This document shows, piece by piece, positions 16,019-23,205 of a stretch of DNA of 23,205 nucleotides. Numbering within the stretch: position 1 is the stretch's first letter; the number at the start of each line of letters is the position of its first letter. Origin of the DNA: Lutibacter sp. UBA4458 (GTDB taxonomy: Bacteria > Bacteroidota > Bacteroidia > Flavobacteriales > Flavobacteriaceae); assembly GCA_002390165.1 (NCBI GenBank), contig DGOU01000255.1, positions 1 through 23,205 on the forward strand, given 5' to 3'. Below the pieces are notes generated by a model that saw nothing but the letters and a program-made list of their open reading frames with translations, was not told the DNA's origin and ran no database searches. The translations under genes were made by a program, and so were the position numbers.

Positions 16019-19000
16019 ATGACTGTAAATAACATATATATTGGTAAAAATTTAGCTTCATTTAAAACGGATAAAATAACCGGCACTTCAGTTGAAATAG
16101 ATAACGAACCGTACTATAAAATATCTAATGTTAATAAAATGCGCCCATTTTTCATGAGTGTGGTTAGCCCATCAAATCATTGGATGTTTTTATCAAGTAA
16201 TGGTGGTTTATCAGCTGGCAGAAAGGATAGCGACAATGCTTTATTCCCTTATTATACCGATGATAAAATTACCGAATCGGCAGAAATAACAGGTAGCAAA
16301 ACCCTATTTCAATGTCATATTAATGGTAAAACTTATTTGTGGGAACCTTTTTCAAAATGCTACCAAGGGGTTTACAATTGTAGCCAAAACCTGTATAAAA
16401 ATAACCTAGGAAACAAAGTTGTTTTTGAAGAAATAAATCATGATTTAGGTCTTTGCTTTAAATACGAATGGCAAACTAGTGATATATTTGGTTTTGTAAA
16501 AAAATCAACCATTAGTAATTTAGATGAAAATTCTAAAACATTAACCATTTTAGATGGACTTCAAAACTTGATGCCTTATGGAGTTTCGCAAGATTTACAA
16601 AATAGCACCAGTAATTTAGTAGATGCTTATAAAAAAAGTGAATTAGATGCTTCTTGCGGTTTAGGTATTTTTGCTTTAAGTGCAATTATTGTAGATAAAG
16701 CCGAACCAAGCGAAGCATTAAAAGCTTCCGTTGTATGGTCTTTAGGTTTAGATAATGTCACTTATTTATTATCTAGTTTACAACTCGATAAATTTAGGAC
16801 TGGACAAGACATTCAACAAGAAACAGATATTAGAGCCGAAAAAGGAGCTTATTTTATAAAAGCGGTTTTAACGCTTACTCCTAAGTCAGAAAAACAATGG
16901 CTTACTTTGGCAGATATTAACAAATCTATAATTGATATTACTAACATTTCTAATAAAATTAAAAATCAAAAAAACTTAGTTAATTTAATTTCTGAAGATG
17001 TCAATTTAGGTTCTATAGAACTAAAAAAATTGGTCTCAGCGTCTGATGGAGTACAATTAACTGCCGACACTTTACAAAATACCAGACATTTTTCTAATAC
17101 GCTTTTTAACATTATGCGTGGCGGAATTTTTGATAACAATTATCAAATAGAAAAAGTTGATTTTATAAAATATATAACAAATGCCAATACATATATTACA
17201 AAAGAAAAGCTTAATTATTTAAATAATTTACCAGATATTTTTTCTTTAGAGGAATTAGAAGAAACTTTAAAAACCGAAGACAATCCTAATTTTTTAAGAT
17301 TAGCTTTAGAGTATTTACCCTTAAAATTTAGTCGCCGACATGGCGATCCTAGTCGTCCTTGGAATAAGTTTTCAATCAATACAAAAAGTGAAATTAACGG
17401 CTCTAAAATTTTAGATTACGAAGGTAATTGGCGCGATATCTTTCAAAATTGGGAAGCGCTAGCACATGCTTATCCCGAGTTTATTGATGGTATGATATTT
17501 AAGTTTTTAAATGCTTCTACTTTTGATGGTTATAATCCTTACCGTGTTACTAAAGATGGTTTTGATTGGGAAATTATAGAACCTGACAATCCATGGTCCT
17601 ATATTGGCTATTGGGGCGATCATCAAATAATTTATCTACAAAAGTTTTTAGAGTTTATTGAAAGTTATTATCCTGAAAAATTAGTTACCTATTTTAGTCA
17701 AGATATATTTGTTTACGCTAATGTACCTTATCGCATTAAATCGTATCAAGATATATTAAAAAATCCTAAAGATACTATTGAATTCAATACTGAATTACAA
17801 AATACTATAACAGCTAAAAAAGAAGAATTAGGTGCTGATGCGGCATTAATAAGCGTAAATAATAATATTTATAATGTCAATTTAATAGAAAAATTATTAG
17901 CGACTTTATTGTCAAAATTATCGAATTTTATTCCAGAAGGTGGTATTTGGATGAATACCCAAAGGCCAGAATGGAATGATGCTAACAATGCGTTGGTTGG
18001 TAATGGCATATCAATGGTAACCTTATCTTATTTACGACGATTTATTTATTTTTTAGAAGAAGTCATTGCTAAAACTAAAGAAACTGATTTTAAAATTTCC
18101 GAAGAATTAACGGTATTTTTTAAAGGTGTTTTTGAATCTTTAAACACCAATAGAAATATTCTTAATAACAACATATCTGATACCGATAGAAAAATTATTA
18201 TAGATGGACTAGGAAATGCTGGAAGCAACTACCGAACCAAAATATACAGCCAAGGTTTTTCAGGACATAAACAATCCGTTACAAAACAAGACTTATTAGC
18301 TTTATTGAAAACAGCAAAATTGTATATCAATCATAGCATTAAGGCTAATAAAAGAACAGATCATTTATATCATGCTTATAATTTATTGACCGTTTCTGAT
18401 AATGAAGTTAGCATAACACATTTACCAGAAATGCTTGAAGGGCAAGTAGCGATTTTAAGTTCAAAATACTTGTCTGCCGAAGATAGTTTAGATTTATTAG
18501 ACTCCCTAAAATCAAGTGCTTTATTTAGACCTAATCAATACAGTTACATTTTATATCCTAATAAAACATTACCCAGATTTGATGAAAAAAATATTATTTC
18601 ATCCAAAAATATGGTTAAATCAGAATTATTAAAACAACTTTTAAAAGCTGGTAATACCCAAATTATAGAACAAGATACCTTAGGTAATTATCATTTTAAT
18701 GGTAACTTTAATAATGTAGGAAGTTTAAAAGTAGCTTTATCTGAACTAAATAGCACCTACCAAAATTTAGTTAAAAAAGAAGAGAATTTATTAACTGAGC
18801 TATTTGAATCTGTTTTTAATCATAAAGCATTTACCGGAAGATCAGGAACATTTTACGGTTATGAAGGTTTAGGTTCTATTTATTGGCATATGGTTTCTAA
18901 ACTTTTATTAAGTGTTCAAGAAGTTTGTTTAAACGCTATTGAAAACAAAGAAAATCCAGTTATTATTGGAAAATTATTAGATCATTATTATGAAATTAAC

Positions 19001-19471
19001 GAAGGATTAGGAATACATAAATCTCCTGAACTTTATGGGGCTTTCTCAACCGATCCTTATTCGCACACGCCTGGAGGAAAAGGTGCACAGCAACCTGGTA
19101 TGACTGGTCAGGTAAAAGAAGATATTTTATCGCGTTTTGGCGAGTTGGGTATTTCTGTAATTAACGGACAACTAGTATTTAATCCTTGTTTATTGCGAAA
19201 AGCAGAATTCTTAAAAGGGTCTAAACTATTTTCTTATAACGATTTAAACAACAAACTAAAACAAATTAAATTAGAAAAAGGTTCTATTGGATTTACCTAT
19301 TGTCAAGTACCCGTAATTTATACATTATCCAATAAGGAAAAAATAGTTATCACTTTAAATGATGGCAGTAAAAAAGAAATGGATTCTTTAAAATTGGATT
19401 TAGAAACCAGTCATTTGCTGTTTAGCAGATCAGGTAACATTGATACCATTCAAGTATTTTTAATAAAATAA
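16019..19471 (+). CDS. GH149-type beta-1,3-glucan (oligosaccharide) phosphorylase
   Basis: This 1150-residue protein has no signal peptide and is probably cytoplasmic. Its length and motifs fit GH149 inverting phosphorylases, which split beta-1,3-gluco-oligosaccharides with phosphate into glucose 1-phosphate. Residues about 1-300 form an N-terminal beta-sandwich (SNHWMFLSSNGGLSAGR, KKSTISNLD). The catalytic alpha/alpha barrel contains NPWSYIGYWGDHQIIYL and GGIWMNTQRPEWNDANNALVG. Asp654 in the latter aligns in style with the general-acid Asp of GH94 (W-N-D). The glycine-rich GRSGTFYGYEGLGSIYWHMV and PGGKGAQQPGMTGQVKED segments are plausible phosphate and sugar sites. GH94 cellobiose phosphorylases (about 800 residues) are shorter, and GH161 is another beta-1,3-glucan phosphorylase family I cannot exclude without alignment. 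Context (GH16, GH17, GH30) strongly supports the beta-1,3 assignment. Confidence 0.88.
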   Translation: MTVNNIYIGKNLASFKTDKITGTSVEIDNEPYYKISNVNKMRPFFMSVVSPSNHWMFLSSNGGLSAGRKDSDNALFPYYTDDKITESAEITGSKTLFQCHINGKTYLWEPFSKCYQGVYNCSQNLYKNNLGNKVVFEEINHDLGLCFKYEWQTSDIFGFVKKSTISNLDENSKTLTILDGLQNLMPYGVSQDLQNSTSNLVDAYKKSELDASCGLGIFALSAIIVDKAEPSEALKASVVWSLGLDNVTYLLSSLQLDKFRTGQDIQQETDIRAEKGAYFIKAVLTLTPKSEKQWLTLADINKSIIDITNISNKIKNQKNLVNLISEDVNLGSIELKKLVSASDGVQLTADTLQNTRHFSNTLFNIMRGGIFDNNYQIEKVDFIKYITNANTYITKEKLNYLNNLPDIFSLEELEETLKTEDNPNFLRLALEYLPLKFSRRHGDPSRPWNKFSINTKSEINGSKILDYEGNWRDIFQNWEALAHAYPEFIDGMIFKFLNASTFDGYNPYRVTKDGFDWEIIEPDNPWSYIGYWGDHQIIYLQKFLEFIESYYPEKLVTYFSQDIFVYANVPYRIKSYQDILKNPKDTIEFNTELQNTITAKKEELGADAALISVNNNIYNVNLIEKLLATLLSKLSNFIPEGGIWMNTQRPEWNDANNALVGNGISMVTLSYLRRFIYFLEEVIAKTKETDFKISEELTVFFKGVFESLNTNRNILNNNISDTDRKIIIDGLGNAGSNYRTKIYSQGFSGHKQSVTKQDLLALLKTAKLYINHSIKANKRTDHLYHAYNLLTVSDNEVSITHLPEMLEGQVAILSSKYLSAEDSLDLLDSLKSSALFRPNQYSYILYPNKTLPRFDEKNIISSKNMVKSELLKQLLKAGNTQIIEQDTLGNYHFNGNFNNVGSLKVALSELNSTYQNLVKKEENLLTELFESVFNHKAFTGRSGTFYGYEGLGSIYWHMVSKLLLSVQEVCLNAIENKENPVIIGKLLDHYYEINEGLGIHKSPELYGAFSTDPYSHTPGGKGAQQPGMTGQVKEDILSRFGELGISVINGQLVFNPCLLRKAEFLKGSKLFSYNDLNNKLKQIKLEKGSIGFTYCQVPVIYTLSNKEKIVITLNDGSKKEMDSLKLDLETSHLLFSRSGNIDTIQVFLIK

Positions 19472-19479
19472 AACCTATT

Positions 19480-20754
19480 ATGAAAAAAATTATATCCTTT
19501 TTATTAATGAGTATTTTAATAATTAGCTGTTCTAATAAAAACGATAAAAAAGAAGCCTTAAAAACAAAAAATCTTTCGGCTGCTGAAATTTTAGGTAATC
19601 CAAAATATTTAGCCTTATCGTATGGTGGTTATCGACAAGTAAATCACAATATTGAACCAACTGTAGAAGAACTTAAGGAAGATATGAAATTAGTATCTGC
19701 CATGGGGGTTAAAATTGTGCGAACTTATAAAGTTTTTTTACCACAAGCTACTAATCTGTTAAAAGCTATTAGTGAATTAAAAAAAGAAGATCCTACTTTT
19801 GAAATGTATGTGATGTTGGGAGCTTGGATAGATTGTCAAAATGCTTGGACAGCAAATCCAAATCACGATGCAGAAAATTTAGAAGCGAACACAGCCGAAA
19901 TTGAACATACTGTAAATTTAACAAATAAATACCCCGATATTGTCAAAATTATTGCCGTTGGTAATGAAGCTATGGTACATTGGGCATCTAGTTATTTTGT
20001 ACGACCAAAAGTTATTTTAAAGTATGTAAATTACCTACAAAACCTAAAAAAGATCAATAAATTACCTGCTAAATTATGGATTACCAGCTCTGATAATTTT
20101 GCTTCTTGGGGTGGTGGTTCAGCGGATTATCATACCGAAAATCTAACCAAATTATTAAAAGCGGTTGATTATGTTTCGTTACATACTTACCCATTTCACA
20201 ACACGCATTATAACAATAACTTTTGGCTTGTACCTACTACCGAAAAAAGTTTATCTACAAAAGAAAAAATTGACAAAGCTATGATTCGTGCAAAAAACAA
20301 CGCAATTTCAGAATATCAAGCTGCAACTGATTATATTAAAAGTTTAGGGATTGATAAACCCGTTCATATTGGAGAAACTGGTTGGTCCTCAGCTTCTGAT
20401 GGATTTTATGGTAATAAAGGATCAAAAGCCGCTGATGAATATAAAACCGCTTTGTATTATAAATATATGCGCGAATGGACCTATAATGCTAAAATGTCGT
20501 GCTTTTATTTTGAAGCATTTGATGAGCAATGGAAAGATGCCAAAAATCCATTAGGTCCTGAAAATCATTTTGGCCTAATCAATTTAAAAGGACAAGCTAA
20601 ATATGCTATTTGGGAATTGGTTGACGCAGGCGCTTTTAAAGGATTAACCAGAAATGGACAACCAATAACTAAAACGTATAAGGGCGATTTAAATACGCTA
20701 AAAAAAGAAATTTTAACACCTCCTCTTACTTCAAAAAAAAATGAAAAAAAATGA
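19480..20754 (+). CDS. GH17 beta-1,3-glucanase lipoprotein
   Basis: This 424-residue retaining glycosidase should act on linear beta-1,3-glucan or oligosaccharides. The signal peptide ends LIISC (Cys17). The GH17 barrel opens with LALSYGGYRQ, shows MGVKIVRTYKVF, the acid/base in VGNEAMVHW (Glu163), SLHTYPF in the substrate cleft, and the nucleophile in HIGETGWSS (Glu299). FYFEAFDEQWK near residue 345 is the usual aromatic element closing the barrel. Residues after Cys17 (SNKNDKKEALK) are mixed, leaving surface or periplasmic location open. Its gene begins only 8 bases after the phosphorylase gene, so the two are co-expressed. Together with GH16 and GH30 it would finish debranched chains to short products for import. 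Whether it is endo- or exo-acting cannot be judged from sequence. Confidence 0.94.
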   Translation: MKKIISFLLMSILIISCSNKNDKKEALKTKNLSAAEILGNPKYLALSYGGYRQVNHNIEPTVEELKEDMKLVSAMGVKIVRTYKVFLPQATNLLKAISELKKEDPTFEMYVMLGAWIDCQNAWTANPNHDAENLEANTAEIEHTVNLTNKYPDIVKIIAVGNEAMVHWASSYFVRPKVILKYVNYLQNLKKINKLPAKLWITSSDNFASWGGGSADYHTENLTKLLKAVDYVSLHTYPFHNTHYNNNFWLVPTTEKSLSTKEKIDKAMIRAKNNAISEYQAATDYIKSLGIDKPVHIGETGWSSASDGFYGNKGSKAADEYKTALYYKYMREWTYNAKMSCFYFEAFDEQWKDAKNPLGPENHFGLINLKGQAKYAIWELVDAGAFKGLTRNGQPITKTYKGDLNTLKKEILTPPLTSKKNEKK

Positions 20755-20764
20755 AAAATTTATA

Positions 20765-20776
20765 ACTTTTAAAAGT
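20765..20776. repeat. 12-bp palindrome in the gap before the mutarotase-like gene
   Basis: ACTTTTAAAAGT is a perfect palindrome 11 bases after the GH17 stop. Further on, TGAT-AAA-ATCA (20793-20803) precedes a run of eight T (20813-20820), which might be a very weak terminator. I see no convincing promoter in this 111-base gap. Confidence 0.28.
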
Positions 20777-20865
20777 GATAGAGATTGTTTTCTGATAAAA
20801 TCATTTGGAATATTTTTTTTATAGGATTTTTTAAGAAGCAAATTATTAATTATTTAATTTAAATT

Positions 20866-21744
20866 GTGATACTAAAAAATAACAACCTCAAAATTCAAAT
20901 AGATTTCCCAAAAGAAAATTATCAGAATTCAAGATTTGATTGGACGGGTAAAATTTCTGAGGTAGTTTATAAAAACAATTTACTAACTGCTAACGAAAAA
21001 TTACTCGAACAAAATGACCGAATTCATGGAAAAGGTTTTTATAATGAATTTGGAATTGATTTACCCATTGGGTTTAACGAAATAAAAGAAGGAGAATACT
21101 TTCACAAAATAGGTGTTGGTATTCTTAAAAAAGAAGGTGAAAGTTATCTTTTTAATAAAAATTATGAAATAGCGGCTGCAAAATTTAATGTAAATGCTAC
21201 ATCAAATATAATAACTATTGATTGTGAATCTCAAAGTATTAACGGTTATTCCTATCATTTAAAAAAAGAAATATCTTTATTTGAAGATAGTTTTAAAATT
21301 AACTATTCTTTAAAAAATACAGGTATAAAAACAATTAGTACCGATGAATACTGTCATAATTTCATTTCAATTAATAAAGAATTAATAGATTCAAATTATA
21401 TGTTAAAATTTCCATTTCAGTTAAAATCATCCTTGTTTGATGCAAGGGTGAATCCTAAAAAAAATGTAGTAATTAAAACAAATAAATTTACTTTTAAAGA
21501 AAGTACTAAAAACGATTTTTTCTTTAGCAACCTTTCAGCTGGAGAACAAGTAAATGCTACTTGGGAATTAATAAATAAAAAAACGAAAGTAGGCTTGCAA
21601 GAAATAGGTAATTTTAAAACTTCAAAAATAAACCTTTGGGGCTCAAAACATGTAATAAGTCCTGAGTTATTTTTTAAAATAAATGTAGAGCCAAACGACG
21701 TATTAAAATGGTCTAGAGCCTATAATTTCTTCGAAATTAATTAG
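20866..21744 (+). CDS. Galactose-mutarotase-like (aldose 1-epimerase fold) protein, function unknown
   Basis: This 292-residue protein has no signal peptide or membrane segment and is probably cytoplasmic. Its sequence pattern suggests the galactose mutarotase beta-sandwich: RFDWTGKISEVVY near residues 23-35, GKGFYNEFGIDLPIGF (about 51-66), FHKIGVGILKK, alternating strand-turn repeats and EYCHNFISI near residue 165. A His at the latter position is suggestive of an epimerase-type site, but I cannot place the catalytic His/Glu pair with confidence. It might interconvert sugar anomers for the permease or phosphorylase, or bind a sugar. The start is GTG at 20866: an in-frame TAA lies at 20860-20862, and only an ATT codon separates it from the GTG. 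The adjoining GPH transporter gene follows after 39 bases, so the two are probably co-transcribed. Confidence 0.75.
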   Translation: MILKNNNLKIQIDFPKENYQNSRFDWTGKISEVVYKNNLLTANEKLLEQNDRIHGKGFYNEFGIDLPIGFNEIKEGEYFHKIGVGILKKEGESYLFNKNYEIAAAKFNVNATSNIITIDCESQSINGYSYHLKKEISLFEDSFKINYSLKNTGIKTISTDEYCHNFISINKELIDSNYMLKFPFQLKSSLFDARVNPKKNVVIKTNKFTFKESTKNDFFFSNLSAGEQVNATWELINKKTKVGLQEIGNFKTSKINLWGSKHVISPELFFKINVEPNDVLKWSRAYNFFEIN

Positions 21745-21783
21745 ATGAATAATATTATAATAAAAAATTAAAATTTCTAAAAA

Positions 21784-23205
21784 ATGTCAAATCATAGAAC
21801 AACACTAAAAACTAAAGTCCCATTCGGTCAAAAAGTGGCCTTCGGAATTGGAATGCTAGCAAATCAAATGTTTCCTGCCGTTATGGGAATTTTTATGGTT
21901 GTACTTGTACAAGATTTAGGATTTCCTGGTTGGATGTGGGGCATTATATTCTTTCTTCCTAGAGTATTCGATTCAATTACGGATCCTATAATGGGTTTTA
22001 TTTCAGATAATACAAAATCAAAATGGGGAAGGCGCAGACAATATGTTTTTATTGGAGCTATAATAATGGGGATATCATTTTCACTTTTATGGCAATTGCA
22101 TAGGGAAGACGGAATCGATTATAATTTCATTTATTTTATATTAATGTCTTTTATATTTTATTTAGGGTTAACCATATTTAGCGTTCCTTATGTTGCCATG
22201 GGCTATGAAATGAGCCATGATTTTCATGAACGAACAAGCATAATGGCTGTTGCGCAATGGATTGGGCAATGGTCTTGGGTTATTGCTCCTTGGTTTTGGG
22301 TTATAATGTATGATAAAGGTTGGTTTGAATCTGCCGATGTTGCAACAAGGACTTTAGCCGTTTGGGTAGGTATCATTTTTATGCTTTGCGCCATGGTACC
22401 CGCTATTTTTATTAAAAGTAAATCTACTGTTAATCAAGATTATGTGCCTCTAAAGTTAAAAAATATTGGAAACAGTTTAAAAGGAATTGTGGATGGATTT
22501 AAGGAAGCTTTTAAAAATAAACCGTTTAGAAAATTATGTATTGCCACTTTCTTAGTTTTTAATGCTTTTAATACTGTTGCAGCTTTTACTTTTTTTATTA
22601 TTGTGTACTATTTATTTAATGGAGATACGAGTGCTGCAGGAATATGGCCTACACTTTTTGGTAGTCTTGGAGCTTTATCAACCACATTTTTAGTGATTCC
22701 TATTGTAACAAAAATGTCTAAAGTAATGGGTAAAAAAAGGGCCTTTTTAGCTTCTCAAAGTATTTCAGTTTTTGGTTATATTTTGTTGTGGTTCCTATTT
22801 ATACCGGGCAAACCTTATATGTTTATTATTGCATTACCTTTCTTTTCATTTGGTATTGGAAGTTTATTTACACTTATGATGTCTATGACCGCAGATGTAA
22901 TTGATTTAGACGAATTAAATACCGGATTACGCAGAGAAGGTGTATTTGGAGCTATTTACTGGTGGATGGTAAAATTTGGGTTTGCCATTGCAGGATTGTT
23001 AAGTGGTCTAATCTTATCGGTTATAGGTTTTAATGCTGATGCAGCTTCACAATCTGAAGGTTCTATAATTGGTTTAAGAATCTTCTTTTCTGGATTACCA
23101 ATATTAGGAACACTTATTGCTATTTTAGTAATGCGAGATTACGATATGACAGAAGAACGCGCAAAAAAAATAAGTACCGAATTAGAGAAACGCAAAAAAA
23201 TAAAA
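21784..23205 (+). CDS. GPH-family sugar:cation symporter (MFS_2), 3' end outside window
   Basis: The frame from ATG at 21784 is open to the window edge (474 codons, no stop), so the gene is cut on the right but nearly complete. It encodes an inner-membrane permease of the glycoside-pentoside-hexuronide family (MelB-like). Recognisable are FGIGMLANQMFPAVMGIFMV in helix 1, the family hallmark RVFDSITDPIMGFISD followed by SKWGRRRQYVF after helix 2, PYVAMGYEMS in the helix 4-5 region, and DVIDLDELNTGLRREGVFGA, the conserved segment before helix 11. About twelve helices are present, and the last visible residues form a lysine-rich cytoplasmic tail. An in-frame TAA at 21778-21780 fixes the start. 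It likely takes up glucosides made by the locus enzymes. Its cargo may differ from that of the sugar porter encoded upstream. Confidence 0.93.
   Translation, partial: MSNHRTTLKTKVPFGQKVAFGIGMLANQMFPAVMGIFMVVLVQDLGFPGWMWGIIFFLPRVFDSITDPIMGFISDNTKSKWGRRRQYVFIGAIIMGISFSLLWQLHREDGIDYNFIYFILMSFIFYLGLTIFSVPYVAMGYEMSHDFHERTSIMAVAQWIGQWSWVIAPWFWVIMYDKGWFESADVATRTLAVWVGIIFMLCAMVPAIFIKSKSTVNQDYVPLKLKNIGNSLKGIVDGFKEAFKNKPFRKLCIATFLVFNAFNTVAAFTFFIIVYYLFNGDTSAAGIWPTLFGSLGALSTTFLVIPIVTKMSKVMGKKRAFLASQSISVFGYILLWFLFIPGKPYMFIIALPFFSFGIGSLFTLMMSMTADVIDLDELNTGLRREGVFGAIYWWMVKFGFAIAGLLSGLILSVIGFNADAASQSEGSIIGLRIFFSGLPILGTLIAILVMRDYDMTEERAKKISTELEKRKKIK

Noticed and set aside
16019..19471. Reading the large enzyme as a GH94 cellobiose phosphorylase
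   Set aside because: Some motifs are shared, but the protein is several hundred residues longer and the surrounding enzymes act on beta-1,3 and beta-1,6 bonds, not cellulose.
20793..20820. Intrinsic terminator after GH17
   Set aside because: A run of eight T is present, but the only nearby stem is 4 bp (TGAT/ATCA) and separated from the T run, too weak for a confident call.

Overview
The window is an AT-rich stretch from a member of the Bacteroidota, almost certainly family Flavobacteriaceae. The evidence is a SusC/SusD pair, the SusR-like membrane-spanning regulator, lipoproteins with Bacteroidota-style signal peptides, TAnnTTTG-type promoter elements and the absence of Shine-Dalgarno sequences. 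Every gene is on the + strand. It is a polysaccharide utilization locus (PUL) whose enzymes point to one substrate: laminarin-type beta-1,3-glucan with beta-1,6 branches. The substrate is inferred from families, not shown.

Layout. Positions 1-181 hold the end of a small membrane or secreted peptide gene and a clean intrinsic terminator. Positions 253-738 encode an unrecognised four-helix membrane protein. Positions 932-3745 encode a one-piece sensor-regulator (beta-propeller repeats, Y_Y_Y domain, one membrane helix, coiled coil, LuxR-type helix-turn-helix). A 251-base gap with a 16-bp dyad follows, then the uptake block: SusC-like TonB-dependent transporter (3997-7062), SusD-like lipoprotein (7074-8558), and two surface glycan-binding lipoproteins (8576-10690 and 10703-11587). 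A strong hairpin at 11601-11638 separates this block from the enzymes.

The enzyme block holds a GH16 endo-beta-1,3-glucanase (11684-12805), a long hairpin without a T-tract, a GH30 probable beta-1,6-glucanase (12942-14420), a sugar-porter MFS permease (14427-15962), a large cytoplasmic GH149-type beta-1,3-glucan phosphorylase (16019-19471) and a GH17 beta-1,3-glucanase lipoprotein (19480-20754). After a 111-base gap come a galactose-mutarotase-like protein (20866-21744) and a GPH-family sugar:cation symporter (21784 to beyond the window end).

Model. Binding lipoproteins and GH16 capture and cut glucan at the cell surface. SusCD imports oligosaccharides. GH30 strips beta-1,6 branches and GH17 trims beta-1,3 chains, probably in the periplasm. 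The permeases carry glucose and short oligosaccharides into the cytoplasm, where GH149 releases glucose 1-phosphate. The PUL type is known. The less explained parts are the two glycan-binding proteins, a PKD-like module shared by adjacent genes, the mutarotase-like protein, an enlarged loop in the sugar porter and the intergenic hairpins. No gap exceeds 300 bases, and I see no tRNA, rRNA, IS element or CRISPR array.
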